64,000 nucleotides of DNA, taken from contig CACLAD010000001.1 in assembly GCA_902604715.1 (NCBI GenBank), positions 62,001-126,000 of the forward strand. Direction: 5' to 3'. Positions 10,468-19,863 of this stretch are shown in pieces. A model generated the notes under the pieces. It searched no databases, was not told where the DNA came from, and saw nothing but the letters and a program-made list of their open reading frames with translations. How positions within the stretch are numbered: the first letter of the stretch is position 1; every line of letters begins with the position of its first letter. This DNA is from an uncultured Bacteroidota bacterium. GTDB lineage: Bacteria > Bacteroidota > Bacteroidia > Flavobacteriales > Flavobacteriaceae. The translations under genes and the position numbers were made by a program.

Positions 10468-10632
10468 AAAAAAAACCTACAAAAGCTTTTTTATTTAAAC
10501 TCCAGTTAAACAGGATTAGGGCTACAAGACTGATCAAAAATCTGAATAAAATTTCAGCACGATTTAACAACCTAAACTCACCCTTTATAATTAATTAGCG
10601 TTGAGTTTACAAAAAAAACTAATGTAGGTAGT
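10468..10632 (-). ncRNA. ssrS: Probable 6S RNA (6S-Flavo type)
   Basis: The roughly 200-base spacer between zapA and rny encodes a long imperfect hairpin on the minus strand. ACCTACA at 10629-10623 pairs with TGTAGGT at 10481-10475. Inside this, a T-rich arm (10620-10611) faces an A-rich arm (10492-10486), and TAAACTC (10609-10603) pairs with GAGTTTA (10502-10496). The interior is an open central region with a small apical hairpin (CTGAA/TTCAG near 10556-10541). The 3' arm runs into eight U residues at 10475-10468. A long near-terminal stem with a central bubble, a length near 165 nt and a position immediately 3' of zapA match 6S RNA, which binds RNA polymerase holoenzyme. No covariance search was possible. 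Confidence 0.72.
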
Positions 10633-10654
10633 TTTATAATATTATGTAAAGAAC

Positions 10655-10942
10655 TTATTTCTTATCATCAAGAATATTTATCATCTTGGATAATCTATCC
10701 TCTATGTCATTAATAAATATTTCTTCATTTAAAGAACTTTGTTTCTTACTTGAAGCAATCTGAAGCGCACACATCGCTAGAGCATCTTGCTTATCACGAA
10801 CAGAATAATTCTGTTCAAATTTTTTTATCAGACTATTAATTTGCTGAGAAGCTATCCTTAAACCTTCCTCCTGAGATGGATCAATAGTTAAAGGATAAAT
10901 CCTGTTAGCAACTGACAACTTAATTTTGAGCTTATCACTCAT
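10655..10942 (-). CDS. zapA: Cell division protein ZapA
   Basis: Small cytoplasmic protein of 95 residues that binds FtsZ and cross-links its filaments at the division ring. It has the ZapA pattern: an N-terminal beta hairpin (KIKLSVANRIYPLTID) and EEGLRIASQQINSLIKKFEQ, then the helix SVRDKQDALAMCALQIAS, then a C-terminal helix for dimer/tetramer formation. It lies three bases after a coiled-coil gene on the same strand, and the probable 6S RNA gene follows directly. That zapA-ssrS order is also known from gamma-proteobacteria. Confidence 0.92.
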   Translation of the reverse strand: MSDKLKIKLSVANRIYPLTIDPSQEEGLRIASQQINSLIKKFEQNYSVRDKQDALAMCALQIASSKKQSSLNEEIFINDIEDRLSKMINILDDKK

Positions 10943-10945
10943 TTT

Positions 10946-11236
10946 CTAGTCTGATAATTGAGAAATACATGTATCTATTTCTCTAATAAGTGAGTCAATC
11001 TCACTTCTTGTTTCATTAATATTATTTTCACTACCTGAAATAGTATTTGCAATTTTTAAAGCCTTAAATCTTTCATCAAGTAATATAAATTCTGCATTCA
11101 ATTCATTCTTTTCATTAATCAGCATTTGATTCTTATCTAATAAATCATTTTTTTCATTCTTCAACTTTGAAAGCTCAGCTAAAATAGACTCAACTTTTTT
11201 TTCTAAATCAAACAACAAATCCTGAATTTTTTTCAC
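10946..11236 (-). CDS. Small coiled-coil protein upstream of zapA
   Basis: Predicted cytoplasmic protein of 96 residues, almost entirely heptad-like: residues 1-70 run in charged repeats (DLEKKVESILAELSKLKNEK, then QMLINEKNELNAEF), and a C-terminal helix contains EIDSLIREIDTCISQL. No enzyme motif is visible. Its place directly before zapA (three-base gap) suggests a division-ring role, perhaps as a partner similar in style to ZapB, but that is inference from position and coiled-coil character only. A TAnnTTTG promoter element lies 20 bases before the ATG. Confidence 0.8.
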   Translation of the reverse strand: MKKIQDLLFDLEKKVESILAELSKLKNEKNDLLDKNQMLINEKNELNAEFILLDERFKALKIANTISGSENNINETRSEIDSLIREIDTCISQLSD

Positions 11237-11255
11237 ATCATCAATACTATCCTTA

Positions 11256-11263
11256 CAAATTTA
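11256..11263 (-). promoter_or_regulatory. Candidate -7 element for the coiled-coil/zapA/6S run
   Basis: On the minus strand TAAATTTG matches the Bacteroidota TAnnTTTG -7 element and ends 19 bases before the ATG at 11236. A TTG at the expected -33 distance was not found, so only half of the consensus supports it. Confidence 0.4.
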
Positions 11264-11330
11264 ACATTCAATTTTAAATTTTCTGAGTTTTTCATTTATT
11301 AATTACAATTATATGTTATTTTAGATTTCG

Positions 11331-13025
11331 ATGAGATATTATTTATTGACAATATTTTTTCTGTTAAATTCAATAATATATTCCCAAAACTCTGGAGACT
11401 ATCCACTTGATATACCAATAATTCTTTCAGGTACTTTTGCCGAGTTACGACCAAACCATTTTCATGCAGGTATTGATATAAAAACAAAGGGGACTGAGGG
11501 CTTTAATGTATATTCAATTGGGGGTGGTTATGTAAGCAGAATCCAGATTACTCATGGTGGTTATGGAAAAGCATTATATATCAAACATGATAATGGTCAA
11601 TCATCTGTTTATGCACATCTAAAAAAGTATTCTCCTAAAATTGAAAAAATTGTAAAAGAAATTCAATATTCTTACGAGTCATACACCTTTAGAGTATATC
11701 CAAAAGAAAATGAAATTAGAATTTCTGAAAAGGAGTTAATTGGCTACAGCGGTAATACGGGAAGAAGTTATGGCCCACACCTACATTACGAGCTTCGAGA
11801 TGAAAAAGACAGGCCGATAAATCCATTAGAATATAAGAACTACCCTATTTTAGATACAATACCTCCTGTAGTACTTAGTTTACATTACAAAGAAATTCCA
11901 CAAAATTCAATTAGTGGTTCAAACTCAAGCTTTAAAAATCTAAAAATTACAAAGATTTCTGATAAACTTTTTATTTCTGACACCCTTAATACAAGTGGCT
12001 TGATAGGGTTTGGTGTAAACTCCTATGATAGAATGAATAATACATGGAATAAAATGGGTTTATCTGAAATAAAAATAAACTTAGATGGTGAAGAAGTTTT
12101 TGATATGAATTTGAATTCATTTTCTTATGATGAATGGAGACATATAAACACGTTTATTGATTATGCTTCATACAAGAATAAAAAAATCAGAATACAGAAA
12201 CTTTATATTGAAGACTATAATCCTCTAAATATGTATAACAGATCTCTTGGAAATGGAATTATAAACATAAAAAATCAGGATCAAGTTTACTTATATGCTA
12301 TTCGTCTATTTGATTACAATAAAAATTACACTGAAATCTTGGTTCCTATACTTTGGAAGGAAAAAACAAATTATAGAACTAATGGGTTAAAATCAGAAAA
12401 TATTTATTCTATCAATAAGGATAGTGTGTACAATTTATTATTTGCTAGTTCATCTGTTAAATTAAATGATAATACTTTCTACGCTGATAAAGAAATTGAA
12501 ATTATTGAAAGAGATAATATTTTATCAATCGATGAAGATTCAATTCCTGTTCTTAAAGAAATAACAATTAAATTTAATACAGACCGTTATAATGATTCGT
12601 TAGCAAACAAAACTTATATTGCCAAGCTTGAAAAAGACGATAAATCTTCTTTTGTTTCTAATAACTTAAAAAATGGTAAACTAACAGCTGATATTAAACT
12701 TTTGGGTGATTATATGATAAAAGTTGATTCAATTCCGCCAACTGTAAATTTAATTGATGTAAAAAATAATCAATGGATTTCAAACAATGATAAATTACAA
12801 ATAAAAATAAGTGATAAAAATTCGGGAATTAGCTCATATAGAGGAACATTAAATGACAAGTGGATTCTTTTAGAATACAACCCAATAAAAGGAATTTTAA
12901 CCTATGATTTTGATGATAATATCAACAATTCTGAAGCTAAAAATATATTAAAAGTTAATGTTACTGATAATGTGGGTAATGCTAAACTTTTAGAGAAAGT
13001 TTTTTTTAGAACAGTAAAAAAATGA
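11331..13025 (+). CDS. M23-family peptidoglycan endopeptidase, large exported
   Basis: Exported protein of 564 residues with a signal peptide (about 1-19, ending SIIYSQ). The LytM/M23 zinc endopeptidase domain spans about residues 40-165. Metal ligands appear in FHAGIDIKT (His and Asp) and in GPHLHYELRD, together with YIKHDNGQSSVYAHL and GYSGNTGRS. The family cleaves peptidoglycan cross-links. The remaining 400 residues contain beta-rich, Ig-like segments (for example PPTVNLIDVKNNQWI near 472) with no catalytic motif seen. Its TGA overlaps the ATG of the next gene, a TonB-dependent receptor (ATGA), so translation is coupled. That pairing suggests a role in building or inserting outer-membrane structures. 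Confidence 0.9.
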   Translation: MRYYLLTIFFLLNSIIYSQNSGDYPLDIPIILSGTFAELRPNHFHAGIDIKTKGTEGFNVYSIGGGYVSRIQITHGGYGKALYIKHDNGQSSVYAHLKKYSPKIEKIVKEIQYSYESYTFRVYPKENEIRISEKELIGYSGNTGRSYGPHLHYELRDEKDRPINPLEYKNYPILDTIPPVVLSLHYKEIPQNSISGSNSSFKNLKITKISDKLFISDTLNTSGLIGFGVNSYDRMNNTWNKMGLSEIKINLDGEEVFDMNLNSFSYDEWRHINTFIDYASYKNKKIRIQKLYIEDYNPLNMYNRSLGNGIINIKNQDQVYLYAIRLFDYNKNYTEILVPILWKEKTNYRTNGLKSENIYSINKDSVYNLLFASSSVKLNDNTFYADKEIEIIERDNILSIDEDSIPVLKEITIKFNTDRYNDSLANKTYIAKLEKDDKSSFVSNNLKNGKLTADIKLLGDYMIKVDSIPPTVNLIDVKNNQWISNNDKLQIKISDKNSGISSYRGTLNDKWILLEYNPIKGILTYDFDDNINNSEAKNILKVNVTDNVGNAKLLEKVFFRTVKK

Positions 13026-15466
13026 AAAATTTTGTACTCATTTTATTGTGTCTTGTGTACTCTTCTTTTTTTTCGCAAGAAGCTGTTATTACAGGTTTGA
13101 TATTAAATGAAGAAAATTTTCCAATAAAAGATGTTAATATTCAATTTGATGATAAAGGCTCAATCAGTGATGTTGACGGATATTACAAAATTGAAGTTGA
13201 GTCAGAAAAAAATATCAATATTGTCTTTACTCATATAAATCATAAAAGACTTCAAATTACAGTTAAATTATCTAAAAATGAAACGCTTGAATTTAATCCG
13301 GTTTTAAGCACCAAATTTGAACAAATCTCAGAAGTTATTTTGAATACAACTAGAAGAGAAGATTTAAAGTCTATTCAAAATATACCCCCTGAAAAACTAA
13401 GAGACATTAAAGGAGTACAGCCTGGAATTGAAAATATTTTAAAAACTCTTCCTGGAGTAAGTATTAATAATGAAATGAGCACACAATACTCAGTTAGGGG
13501 TGGAAATTTTGATGAAAATCTTGTATATGTAAATGGGATTGAAATTTACAGGCCATTTTTAATAAGATCTGGTCAACAAGAAGGTTTAAGTTTTGTTAAT
13601 TCAGAAATGACTGATGATATAAAATTTTCTTCTGGTGGATTTGAAGCGAAATATGGGGATAAGATGTCATCCGTTTTGGATATTAAATATAAATCTCCAG
13701 ATTCAAATCAGTATAGAATTAATACGAGTTTTTTAGGTGGTAGCTTTACTTCAGAAAATATTTCAAAAGATAAAAATATTTCAAATATACTTGGATTAAG
13801 ATATAGGGACAACAGCTTATTAGTCAACTCAAAAGAAACAAACTCAAACTTTAAACCTTCATTTTTTGATTTACAAAACCATTTAAGACTATCGGTTAAT
13901 CCAAGACTTAGTATATCGACTCTCACAAATTTTTCATTAAATAGATACAATTTTAAGCCCTTAAATAGGCAAACTAACTTTGGAACACTTGATGATCCAC
14001 TAGCATTAATAATATTTTATGACGGAGAAGAAAAAGATAGATATGCTACTTTTTTTAACTCTATCTCCGTTGATTACAAACCAAATCAACGAGATACCTA
14101 TACAATAAACTCATCATTTTACAATACTTCTGAAAAAGAGTATTTTGACATACTCGCACAATACAACCTTGCTGAGGTGAATACAAATATTGGCAGTGAG
14201 GATTTAGGAGAAGTAGAATTTAGCCAGGGAGTTGGAAGTCAACTCAATCATGCTAGAAATGATTTAAATGCTCAAATTTTTAATATTGAGTCTAAACTTA
14301 AATTAATAAGAAAGAAAAACGAATTCAATTTCTCTTTTAAATTCACAAAAGAAAATATAAGTGACAGAATTGTTGAGTGGGAAGTTATTGATTCTGCTGG
14401 TTATTTCATTGACCCACCCTTCATTACTAATATTTCTGAACAACCTTATGAAGCTAATGAGGGACCTATAGTACCATTTCAGAATATTCGATCTACAATT
14501 GACACTTCAATAGAGAGAATCCAATTTTATTCCCAATGGGAAAGTGAAAGCTATATAAACAACAATAAAATTTATTACAACCTTGGTATTAGAGCACACA
14601 ATTGGTCGTTAAATTCCAGTGAAGATTGGTCAAATGATGTCAAAAACAAAACAGTGATAAGCCCAAGATTTCAAATTGGATATGTGCCAAGCTGGAATCC
14701 AAAAATGATTTTCAATTTAAAATATGGTATATATTACCAACCACCATTCTATAAAGAACTGAGAAGTTTTTCCGGTGAAATTAACCCCTCTTTAAAAGCT
14801 CAAAAATCAACACATTATGTATTGTCAAATGAGTATAGATTTGATTTATGGAATAGACCTTTTAGATTAAACTCTGAACTGTATTTTAAGTATTTGGATG
14901 ATTTAAATACTTATACTATTGATAATGTAAGAATCAGGTATGTGGCTAATAATAATGCATTTGGATACGCCTATGGATTAGATTTAAGGTTAAATGGAGA
15001 GTTTGTTAAAGGAACCGAATCATGGTTTAGTTTTGGATACTTGAAAACTGAAGAAAATATTGATGATAGAGGTTATATTTCAAGACCAACTGATCAAAGA
15101 TTAAAATTCGGGGTTTTATTTCAAGATTATGTCCCCAATATGCCTAATTTAAAGATGTTTATCAATTTGATATACAATACTGGATTACCTGGTGGCTCAC
15201 CTAGCTATGCAGACCCTTATGAATATCAAAACAGATTACCAGATTATAAGAGAGCCGATATAGGAATTATGTATTTGATTGCTAATCCTAAAAAACTTTT
15301 TAACGTTGAGGAAGTGTCAATTGGTTTTGAGATATTTAATATGTTTAACATGCAAAATACAATTACAAATACATGGGTGAGAGATGTTTACTCAAAAAGG
15401 CAATACAGTATTCCAAACTATCTTAGTCCAAGAATATTTAATCTTAATATGGATATTAAATTCTAA
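13022..15466 (+). CDS. TonB-dependent receptor with carboxypeptidase-like N-domain
   Basis: Outer-membrane active transporter of 814 residues. It has a signal peptide (about 1-19), then a carboxypeptidase D regulatory-like beta-sandwich (about 22-95, EAVITGLILNEENFPIKDVN) of the kind found in Bacteroidota receptors. The plug domain (about 115-225) includes LKTLPGVSIN, TQYSVRGGNFDENLVYVNG and FEAKYGDKMSSVLDI, and a 22-stranded barrel ends in a terminal aromatic strand (IFNLNMDIKF). No SusD partner follows, so a polysaccharide locus is unlikely. The substrate cannot be read. Coupling by a four-base overlap with the M23 peptidase suggests a conserved housekeeping function in the envelope rather than nutrient uptake. 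Confidence 0.9.
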   Translation: MKNFVLILLCLVYSSFFSQEAVITGLILNEENFPIKDVNIQFDDKGSISDVDGYYKIEVESEKNINIVFTHINHKRLQITVKLSKNETLEFNPVLSTKFEQISEVILNTTRREDLKSIQNIPPEKLRDIKGVQPGIENILKTLPGVSINNEMSTQYSVRGGNFDENLVYVNGIEIYRPFLIRSGQQEGLSFVNSEMTDDIKFSSGGFEAKYGDKMSSVLDIKYKSPDSNQYRINTSFLGGSFTSENISKDKNISNILGLRYRDNSLLVNSKETNSNFKPSFFDLQNHLRLSVNPRLSISTLTNFSLNRYNFKPLNRQTNFGTLDDPLALIIFYDGEEKDRYATFFNSISVDYKPNQRDTYTINSSFYNTSEKEYFDILAQYNLAEVNTNIGSEDLGEVEFSQGVGSQLNHARNDLNAQIFNIESKLKLIRKKNEFNFSFKFTKENISDRIVEWEVIDSAGYFIDPPFITNISEQPYEANEGPIVPFQNIRSTIDTSIERIQFYSQWESESYINNNKIYYNLGIRAHNWSLNSSEDWSNDVKNKTVISPRFQIGYVPSWNPKMIFNLKYGIYYQPPFYKELRSFSGEINPSLKAQKSTHYVLSNEYRFDLWNRPFRLNSELYFKYLDDLNTYTIDNVRIRYVANNNAFGYAYGLDLRLNGEFVKGTESWFSFGYLKTEENIDDRGYISRPTDQRLKFGVLFQDYVPNMPNLKMFINLIYNTGLPGGSPSYADPYEYQNRLPDYKRADIGIMYLIANPKKLFNVEEVSIGFEIFNMFNMQNTITNTWVRDVYSKRQYSIPNYLSPRIFNLNMDIKF

Positions 15467-16608
15467 TTCATCAAATCATTGATTTGATCGATGACAAAGT
15501 CAAGCTCATCCTTTGTATTATAAATACTAAATGAAAATCTTAAAGACACCTTCTTGTTATCTTCTTTATTCTGTATTTCTTTTAGAACATGTGAGCCAGT
15601 ATCACTCCCACTCTGACAAGCACTTCCTTTGGAGCAGGCAATTCCTTTCATATCTAATTTAAACATAAACAACCCTCCAATATTACGCTCAAATGGTAAT
15701 AATATATTGACCAATGTGTAAGTTGACTTATTCAAATCCTCACATAGACCATTGAATCTAACATTTTTTACCTTATTTTTTAGTTCAGAAATAAAGTAGG
15801 TTTTTAATTCAGTTATATATTCTTTTTCAGATTTGAGATTTTTAGTTGAAATTTTTAATGCTTCTGACATCCCAACTATATTATGAACTGACTCAGTTCC
15901 TGCTCTAAGCCCCTTCTCCTGCATGCCACCCGTAATATATGATCCTAAGTTTGTATTTTTTCTTACGAATACAAATCCAACACCCTTAGGGCCATGAAAT
16001 TTATGAGCACTTGCCACAAAAAAATCAACTTTTATTTTTTCAAAATCTAAATCATAATGTCCAACAGATTGCACCGTATCACTATGAAATAAAGAATTAT
16101 ATTTTTGACAAATTTCAGAAACCAATTGAATATCAGTGATATTTCCAATTTCATTGTTTATGTGCATTAGGCTAACCAGAGATTTTTCATCAGATCTTTT
16201 TAATATTTCTTCTAAATCATTTAAATTAACATGACCTGATTTTGATACCTTTACATATGAAACCTTAATATCATTTGAGCTGACAAGATCATCAATAGTA
16301 TGAGTTACGGCATGATGCTCGATCTTTGTTGTTATTAAGTGAGAAACACCTAAATTATGAACGCAATTTCTGATAATCATATTATCTCCTTCCGTACCGC
16401 CAGATGTAAATATTATTTCAGATGATTTTACATTTAAAATATCTGCAATTTCTTTTCTTGAAGACTCAATTAAAGATTTAGATGACCTACCATGACTATG
16501 TGTAGATGAGGGGTTTCCGTATTCATTTTTAATGATCGAAGAAATTACACCAACCACCTCTTCTCTTACCCTTGTAGTAGCAGCATTGTCAAGATAAATT
16601 GTAGACAT
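15463..16608 (-). CDS. Cysteine desulfurase (IscS/NifS type)
   Basis: PLP enzyme of 381 residues that removes sulfur from L-cysteine and supplies it for iron-sulfur clusters or thio-modified tRNA. It opens with YLDNAATTRVREEV. The cofactor-binding GGTEGDN loop, the Schiff-base lysine in SAHKFHGPKG (about 203) and the sulfur-carrying Cys331 in KGSACQSGSDTGSHVL are present. The short loop around the cysteine resembles group I (IscS/NifS) rather than SufS. No iscU or iscR lies beside it, so which pathway it serves is open. Its end overlaps the TonB receptor's stop by four bases. Confidence 0.9.
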   Translation of the reverse strand: MSTIYLDNAATTRVREEVVGVISSIIKNEYGNPSSTHSHGRSSKSLIESSRKEIADILNVKSSEIIFTSGGTEGDNMIIRNCVHNLGVSHLITTKIEHHAVTHTIDDLVSSNDIKVSYVKVSKSGHVNLNDLEEILKRSDEKSLVSLMHINNEIGNITDIQLVSEICQKYNSLFHSDTVQSVGHYDLDFEKIKVDFFVASAHKFHGPKGVGFVFVRKNTNLGSYITGGMQEKGLRAGTESVHNIVGMSEALKISTKNLKSEKEYITELKTYFISELKNKVKNVRFNGLCEDLNKSTYTLVNILLPFERNIGGLFMFKLDMKGIACSKGSACQSGSDTGSHVLKEIQNKEDNKKVSLRFSFSIYNTKDELDFVIDQINDLMN

Positions 16609-16642
16609 ATCGATTGGTTAGCTATACTAATTTATTAAATTA

Positions 16643-17866
16643 TTATTCAAAATCTTTGAGAGAGGATATAATTATATCAATACAATCGCTTAGCTGTTCC
16701 TCATTTATAATCAAGGGAGGTGCAAATCTAATTATATTGCCATGTGTGGGCTTAGCAAGTAACCCATTTTGAGCCATTTTTAAACACATATTCCAAGCAA
16801 TATCACTATTCTCTTCATCATTTATTACAATAGCATTTAACAATCCTTTTCCCCTGATTTTTTCGACAATTTTACTCCCATCAATATATAATTGTAGCCT
16901 TTCTCTGAAAATAACTCCCATTTTATCTGCATTTTCAGCTAATTTCTCATCTCTAATAACCTTCAATGCAGCCATAGCTACTTCACAAGCGACTGGATTA
17001 CCACCAAAGGTAGAACCGTGTTCACCAGGTTTAATTGTAAGCATGACTTCATCAGGTGCTAATATTGCAGAAACTGGAAATACACCACCAGAAAGAGCCT
17101 TTCCTAAAATTAATATATCAGGCTTGAATCCGTGATGTTCGCAACAAAGCATTTTCCCTGTTCTACCAATACCAGTTTGAACTTCATCTGCAATAAATAA
17201 AACATTTGATTCTTTACACAAATCATATGCTTTCTTTAAATAATCGTCATCAGGAACTACAACTCCAGCTTCTCCTTGAATTGGCTCAACCATAAAAGCA
17301 ACTACATTTGGATCTTTTAAAGAATCCTTAAGTGATTCTATGTCATTATAAGGTATAATTTCATAGCCCGGCATAAACGGACCAAAACCATTAGTGCTAC
17401 TGGGATCAGTTGAAGAGGAAATTGCCCCTAAGGTTCTACCCCAAAAATTTCCTTCAACAAAAATAATTTTTGCGGAATCATCGGCAACCTTTTTAACTTC
17501 ATAACCCCATTTTCTTGCTAATTTAACCGCAGTTTCACCACCTTCTACGCCAGTATTCATTGGCAATACTTTATCATATCCAAAAAATTCAGTGATAAAT
17601 TTCTCATATTGACCTAAAATATTATTATGAAATGCTCTTGATGTTAAGGTTAGTTTATTTGACTGATTAACTAGTGCAGAGATTATCTCAGGATGACAAT
17701 GTCCTTGATTAACTGCTGAATAGGCAGATAAAAAATCATAATACTTCTTCCCTTCTACGTCCCACAAAAAAACTCCTTCACCTTTTTCTAAAACAACAGG
17801 AAGCGGATGATAATTATGCGCACCATACTTATACTCTAGATCAATTATGCTTTTTGAAGTTAACAT
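16643..17866 (-). CDS. rocD: Ornithine aminotransferase
   Basis: Class III PLP aminotransferase of 407 residues that moves the delta-amino group of ornithine to 2-oxoglutarate, giving glutamate semialdehyde. The opening [19 protein letters not shown] is characteristic of ornithine aminotransferase. Also seen are [20 protein letters not shown], the PLP-binding [13 protein letters not shown] and the lysine motif [15 protein letters not shown]. No other arginine or proline gene is adjacent. It is divergent from rlmD, and the 71-base spacer holds a good Bacteroidota promoter reading toward rocD. Confidence 0.93.
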   Translation of the reverse strand: MLTSKSIIDLEYKYGAHNYHPLPVVLEKGEGVFLWDVEGKKYYDFLSAYSAVNQGHCHPEIISALVNQSNKLTLTSRAFHNNILGQYEKFITEFFGYDKVLPMNTGVEGGETAVKLARKWGYEVKKVADDSAKIIFVEGNFWGRTLGAISSSTDPSSTNGFGPFMPGYEIIPYNDIESLKDSLKDPNVVAFMVEPIQGEAGVVVPDDDYLKKAYDLCKESNVLFIADEVQTGIGRTGKMLCCEHHGFKPDILILGKALSGGVFPVSAILAPDEVMLTIKPGEHGSTFGGNPVACEVAMAALKVIRDEKLAENADKMGVIFRERLQLYIDGSKIVEKIRGKGLLNAIVINDEENSDIAWNMCLKMAQNGLLAKPTHGNIIRFAPPLIINEEQLSDCIDIIISSLKDFE

Positions 17867-17898
17867 TGTATTAATTTTTTGATAGTTCTATTTTAGTC

Positions 17899-17927
17899 CA
17901 AATTTAATGAATTATATTTAGTGACAA
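17899..17927 (-). promoter_or_regulatory. Candidate promoter for rocD
   Basis: On the minus strand TTG (17927-17925), an 18-base spacer and TAAATTTG (17906-17899) match the Bacteroidota consensus TTTG/TTG then TAnnTTTG. The -7 element ends 32 bases before the rocD ATG, in a spacer shared with the divergent rlmD. Confidence 0.55.
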
Positions 17928-17937
17928 TTAGTTTAGA

Positions 17938-19341
17938 GTGGGTAGAAATAAAAGAAATATTGTTTTAGAAAATATTGAACTAACTGATGCAGGTTCACTT
18001 GGAAAATCTATATCCAAAAAAGAAGGAGAGAAAATAATTTTTACAAAAAATGGTGTCCCTGGTGATATTGTTGACATCAGAGTAAGGAAGAAAAGAAAAT
18101 CGTATTTAGAAGGCGACATTATTAAATATCATAAATACTCTCCCAAAAGAAGAGATCCAAAATGCTCACATTTTGAACTTTGCGGAGGATGCAGTTGGCA
18201 AAACATGGATTATGAAGAACAATTGATATACAAGGACAAAGAAGTAAATGAAAATTTAAGCAGAATTGGTAAGATTGGATCTTATAAAAAACTCCCCATC
18301 GTTAAATCCGATAAAAGGTATTACTACAGAAATAAGATGGAATTTTCTTTTAGTAATTCAAGATGGATAACCGAAAAGGAGATAAGAGAAGAAGTGGATA
18401 TTTTAGATAAAAATGCTCTAGGTTTTCATAAATCAGGAATGTGGAGTAAGGTTATTGATATTGATAAATGCTATCTTCAAACTAACATTTCAAATAAAAT
18501 CAGAAACTACACAAAACGAAAAGCATTAGAACTTAATTTAGAGTTTTTTGATCTTAAAAATCAAAATGGAGACATAAGAAACTTGATGATCAGAACAACA
18601 ACCACAAATGAAATAATGGTATTAATTCAATTCTACAAATACTCAAAAAAGGTCGAGAATCTTTTAGAATTAATTAAAAATGAGTTTGATCAAATTACTT
18701 CGATAATGTATGTTATCAACAGTAAACCTAACGATACAATTTATGATCTTGAGGTACTTTGCTTTAGCGGTAAAAATTATATAACTGAAAAAATAGGCAA
18801 ACTTTTATTTAAAATATCTGCCAAATCATTCTTTCAAACAAATTCCTTTCAAACCAATAAACTTTATAAAATAGTTAAGAGTTTTGCAAATCTCAAAGGA
18901 AATGAGATAGTCTATGATTTGTATTCCGGAATTGGCACTATTTCATTGTTCCTTTCTAAAGAGGCAAAAAAAATAATTGGCATTGAGACTGTTGAGGATG
19001 CTGTCCAAGCTGCAAAATCTAACTTAAAGTTAAATAATATATCAAATTGTAAATTTATACATGGGGATGTAAAAGATATTATCGCGAATCCAATTAGAGG
19101 AATAAAAAAACCTGATATTATTATTGTTGACCCTCCTAGAAATGGATTAGAAAAATCGGTTATAAAATCAATAATAAAGCTTTCACCAGATAAAATTATT
19201 TATGTTAGCTGCAATAGTTCAACCCAGGCAAGAGATATTTACGAACTAAGGGATTTTTATAACTTGAAAATTACACAAGCAATTGACATGTTCCCCCAGA
19301 CATACCACGTAGAAAATGTTGTACTTTTAGAAAAAATATAA
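17938..19341 (+). CDS. rlmD: 23S rRNA (uracil-1939-C5)-methyltransferase RlmD
   Basis: SAM-dependent RNA m5U methyltransferase (RumA/RlmD/TrmA superfamily), 467 residues, starting at GTG. An N-terminal TRAM domain (about 5-65) is followed by the iron-sulfur cysteine cluster in CSHFELCGGCSWQNMDYEEQ, with a fourth cysteine expected in the DIDKCYLQ segment. The methyltransferase domain shows FFQTNSFQTNKLY, the SAM-binding YDLYSGIGTISLFL, DPPRNGLEKSV and the catalytic cysteine in IYVSCNSSTQARD. RlmD and its paralogue RlmCD cannot be separated with certainty by eye. It abuts the next gene with zero bases between stop and ATG. Confidence 0.9.
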   Translation: MGRNKRNIVLENIELTDAGSLGKSISKKEGEKIIFTKNGVPGDIVDIRVRKKRKSYLEGDIIKYHKYSPKRRDPKCSHFELCGGCSWQNMDYEEQLIYKDKEVNENLSRIGKIGSYKKLPIVKSDKRYYYRNKMEFSFSNSRWITEKEIREEVDILDKNALGFHKSGMWSKVIDIDKCYLQTNISNKIRNYTKRKALELNLEFFDLKNQNGDIRNLMIRTTTTNEIMVLIQFYKYSKKVENLLELIKNEFDQITSIMYVINSKPNDTIYDLEVLCFSGKNYITEKIGKLLFKISAKSFFQTNSFQTNKLYKIVKSFANLKGNEIVYDLYSGIGTISLFLSKEAKKIIGIETVEDAVQAAKSNLKLNNISNCKFIHGDVKDIIANPIRGIKKPDIIIVDPPRNGLEKSVIKSIIKLSPDKIIYVSCNSSTQARDIYELRDFYNLKITQAIDMFPQTYHVENVVLLEKI

Positions 19342-19863
19342 ATGAATAAATATTTAGTTTTATTTTTAATTATTCTCACAATATATAATTGTGAAAGTGA
19401 TGATATTTGTCCTGAATCAACATTAACAACTCCCCGGCTTATAGTTACTTTTTATGATGAAGAAAATCCGGAAGAAAGAAAAAATATTGAAAGTCTTGGG
19501 GTATATATTGTTAAAAATAATGAGCTAATGTTGATAAGTGAAATAAATGGCATAAATACTGATTCTATTGCAATCCCACTAAGAGATGATGAATCCGTAT
19601 CAAATTTTAAGTTTTGTAAAGATTTCTCTGGGGATGTAACCGTAATTCCAAGCGGCTTGCCAAACCACGTTTATTTTGACTATGAAATTAATGAAACTTT
19701 CATTTCAAGAGCATGTGGTTTTATAAATAATTACAATTTATCAATTGCTCTACCCCATGACCCATTAGATACTCCTGGACCCACAAATTGGATTTCTGAG
19801 CTCATCATTTTAAATAGTTCTGTAACTAATGAAAATCAATCCCATGTCAAGATTCTTCACTAG
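19342..19863 (+). CDS. DUF6452-family putative lipoprotein
   Basis: Protein of 173 residues with an N-terminal hydrophobic segment ending in a cysteine (LTIYNCES), so probably a lipoprotein. This is followed by the DDICPESTLTTPRLIVTFYD segment that marks the flavobacterial family DUF6452. The rest is beta-rich with a second conserved cysteine pair (FKFCKDF and RACGF). No function is known. It starts immediately after the rlmD stop and overlaps the following DUF6048 gene, a trio order commonly found in Flavobacteriia. This suggests an envelope pair co-expressed with the methyltransferase. Confidence 0.8.
   Translation: MNKYLVLFLIILTIYNCESDDICPESTLTTPRLIVTFYDEENPEERKNIESLGVYIVKNNELMLISEINGINTDSIAIPLRDDESVSNFKFCKDFSGDVTVIPSGLPNHVYFDYEINETFISRACGFINNYNLSIALPHDPLDTPGPTNWISELIILNSSVTNENQSHVKILH

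Noticed and set aside
13022-15466. A polysaccharide utilisation locus around the TonB receptor
   Set aside because: There is no SusD-like lipoprotein, glycoside hydrolase or sulfatase next to it; the GH15 gene is 25 kb away in a different context.
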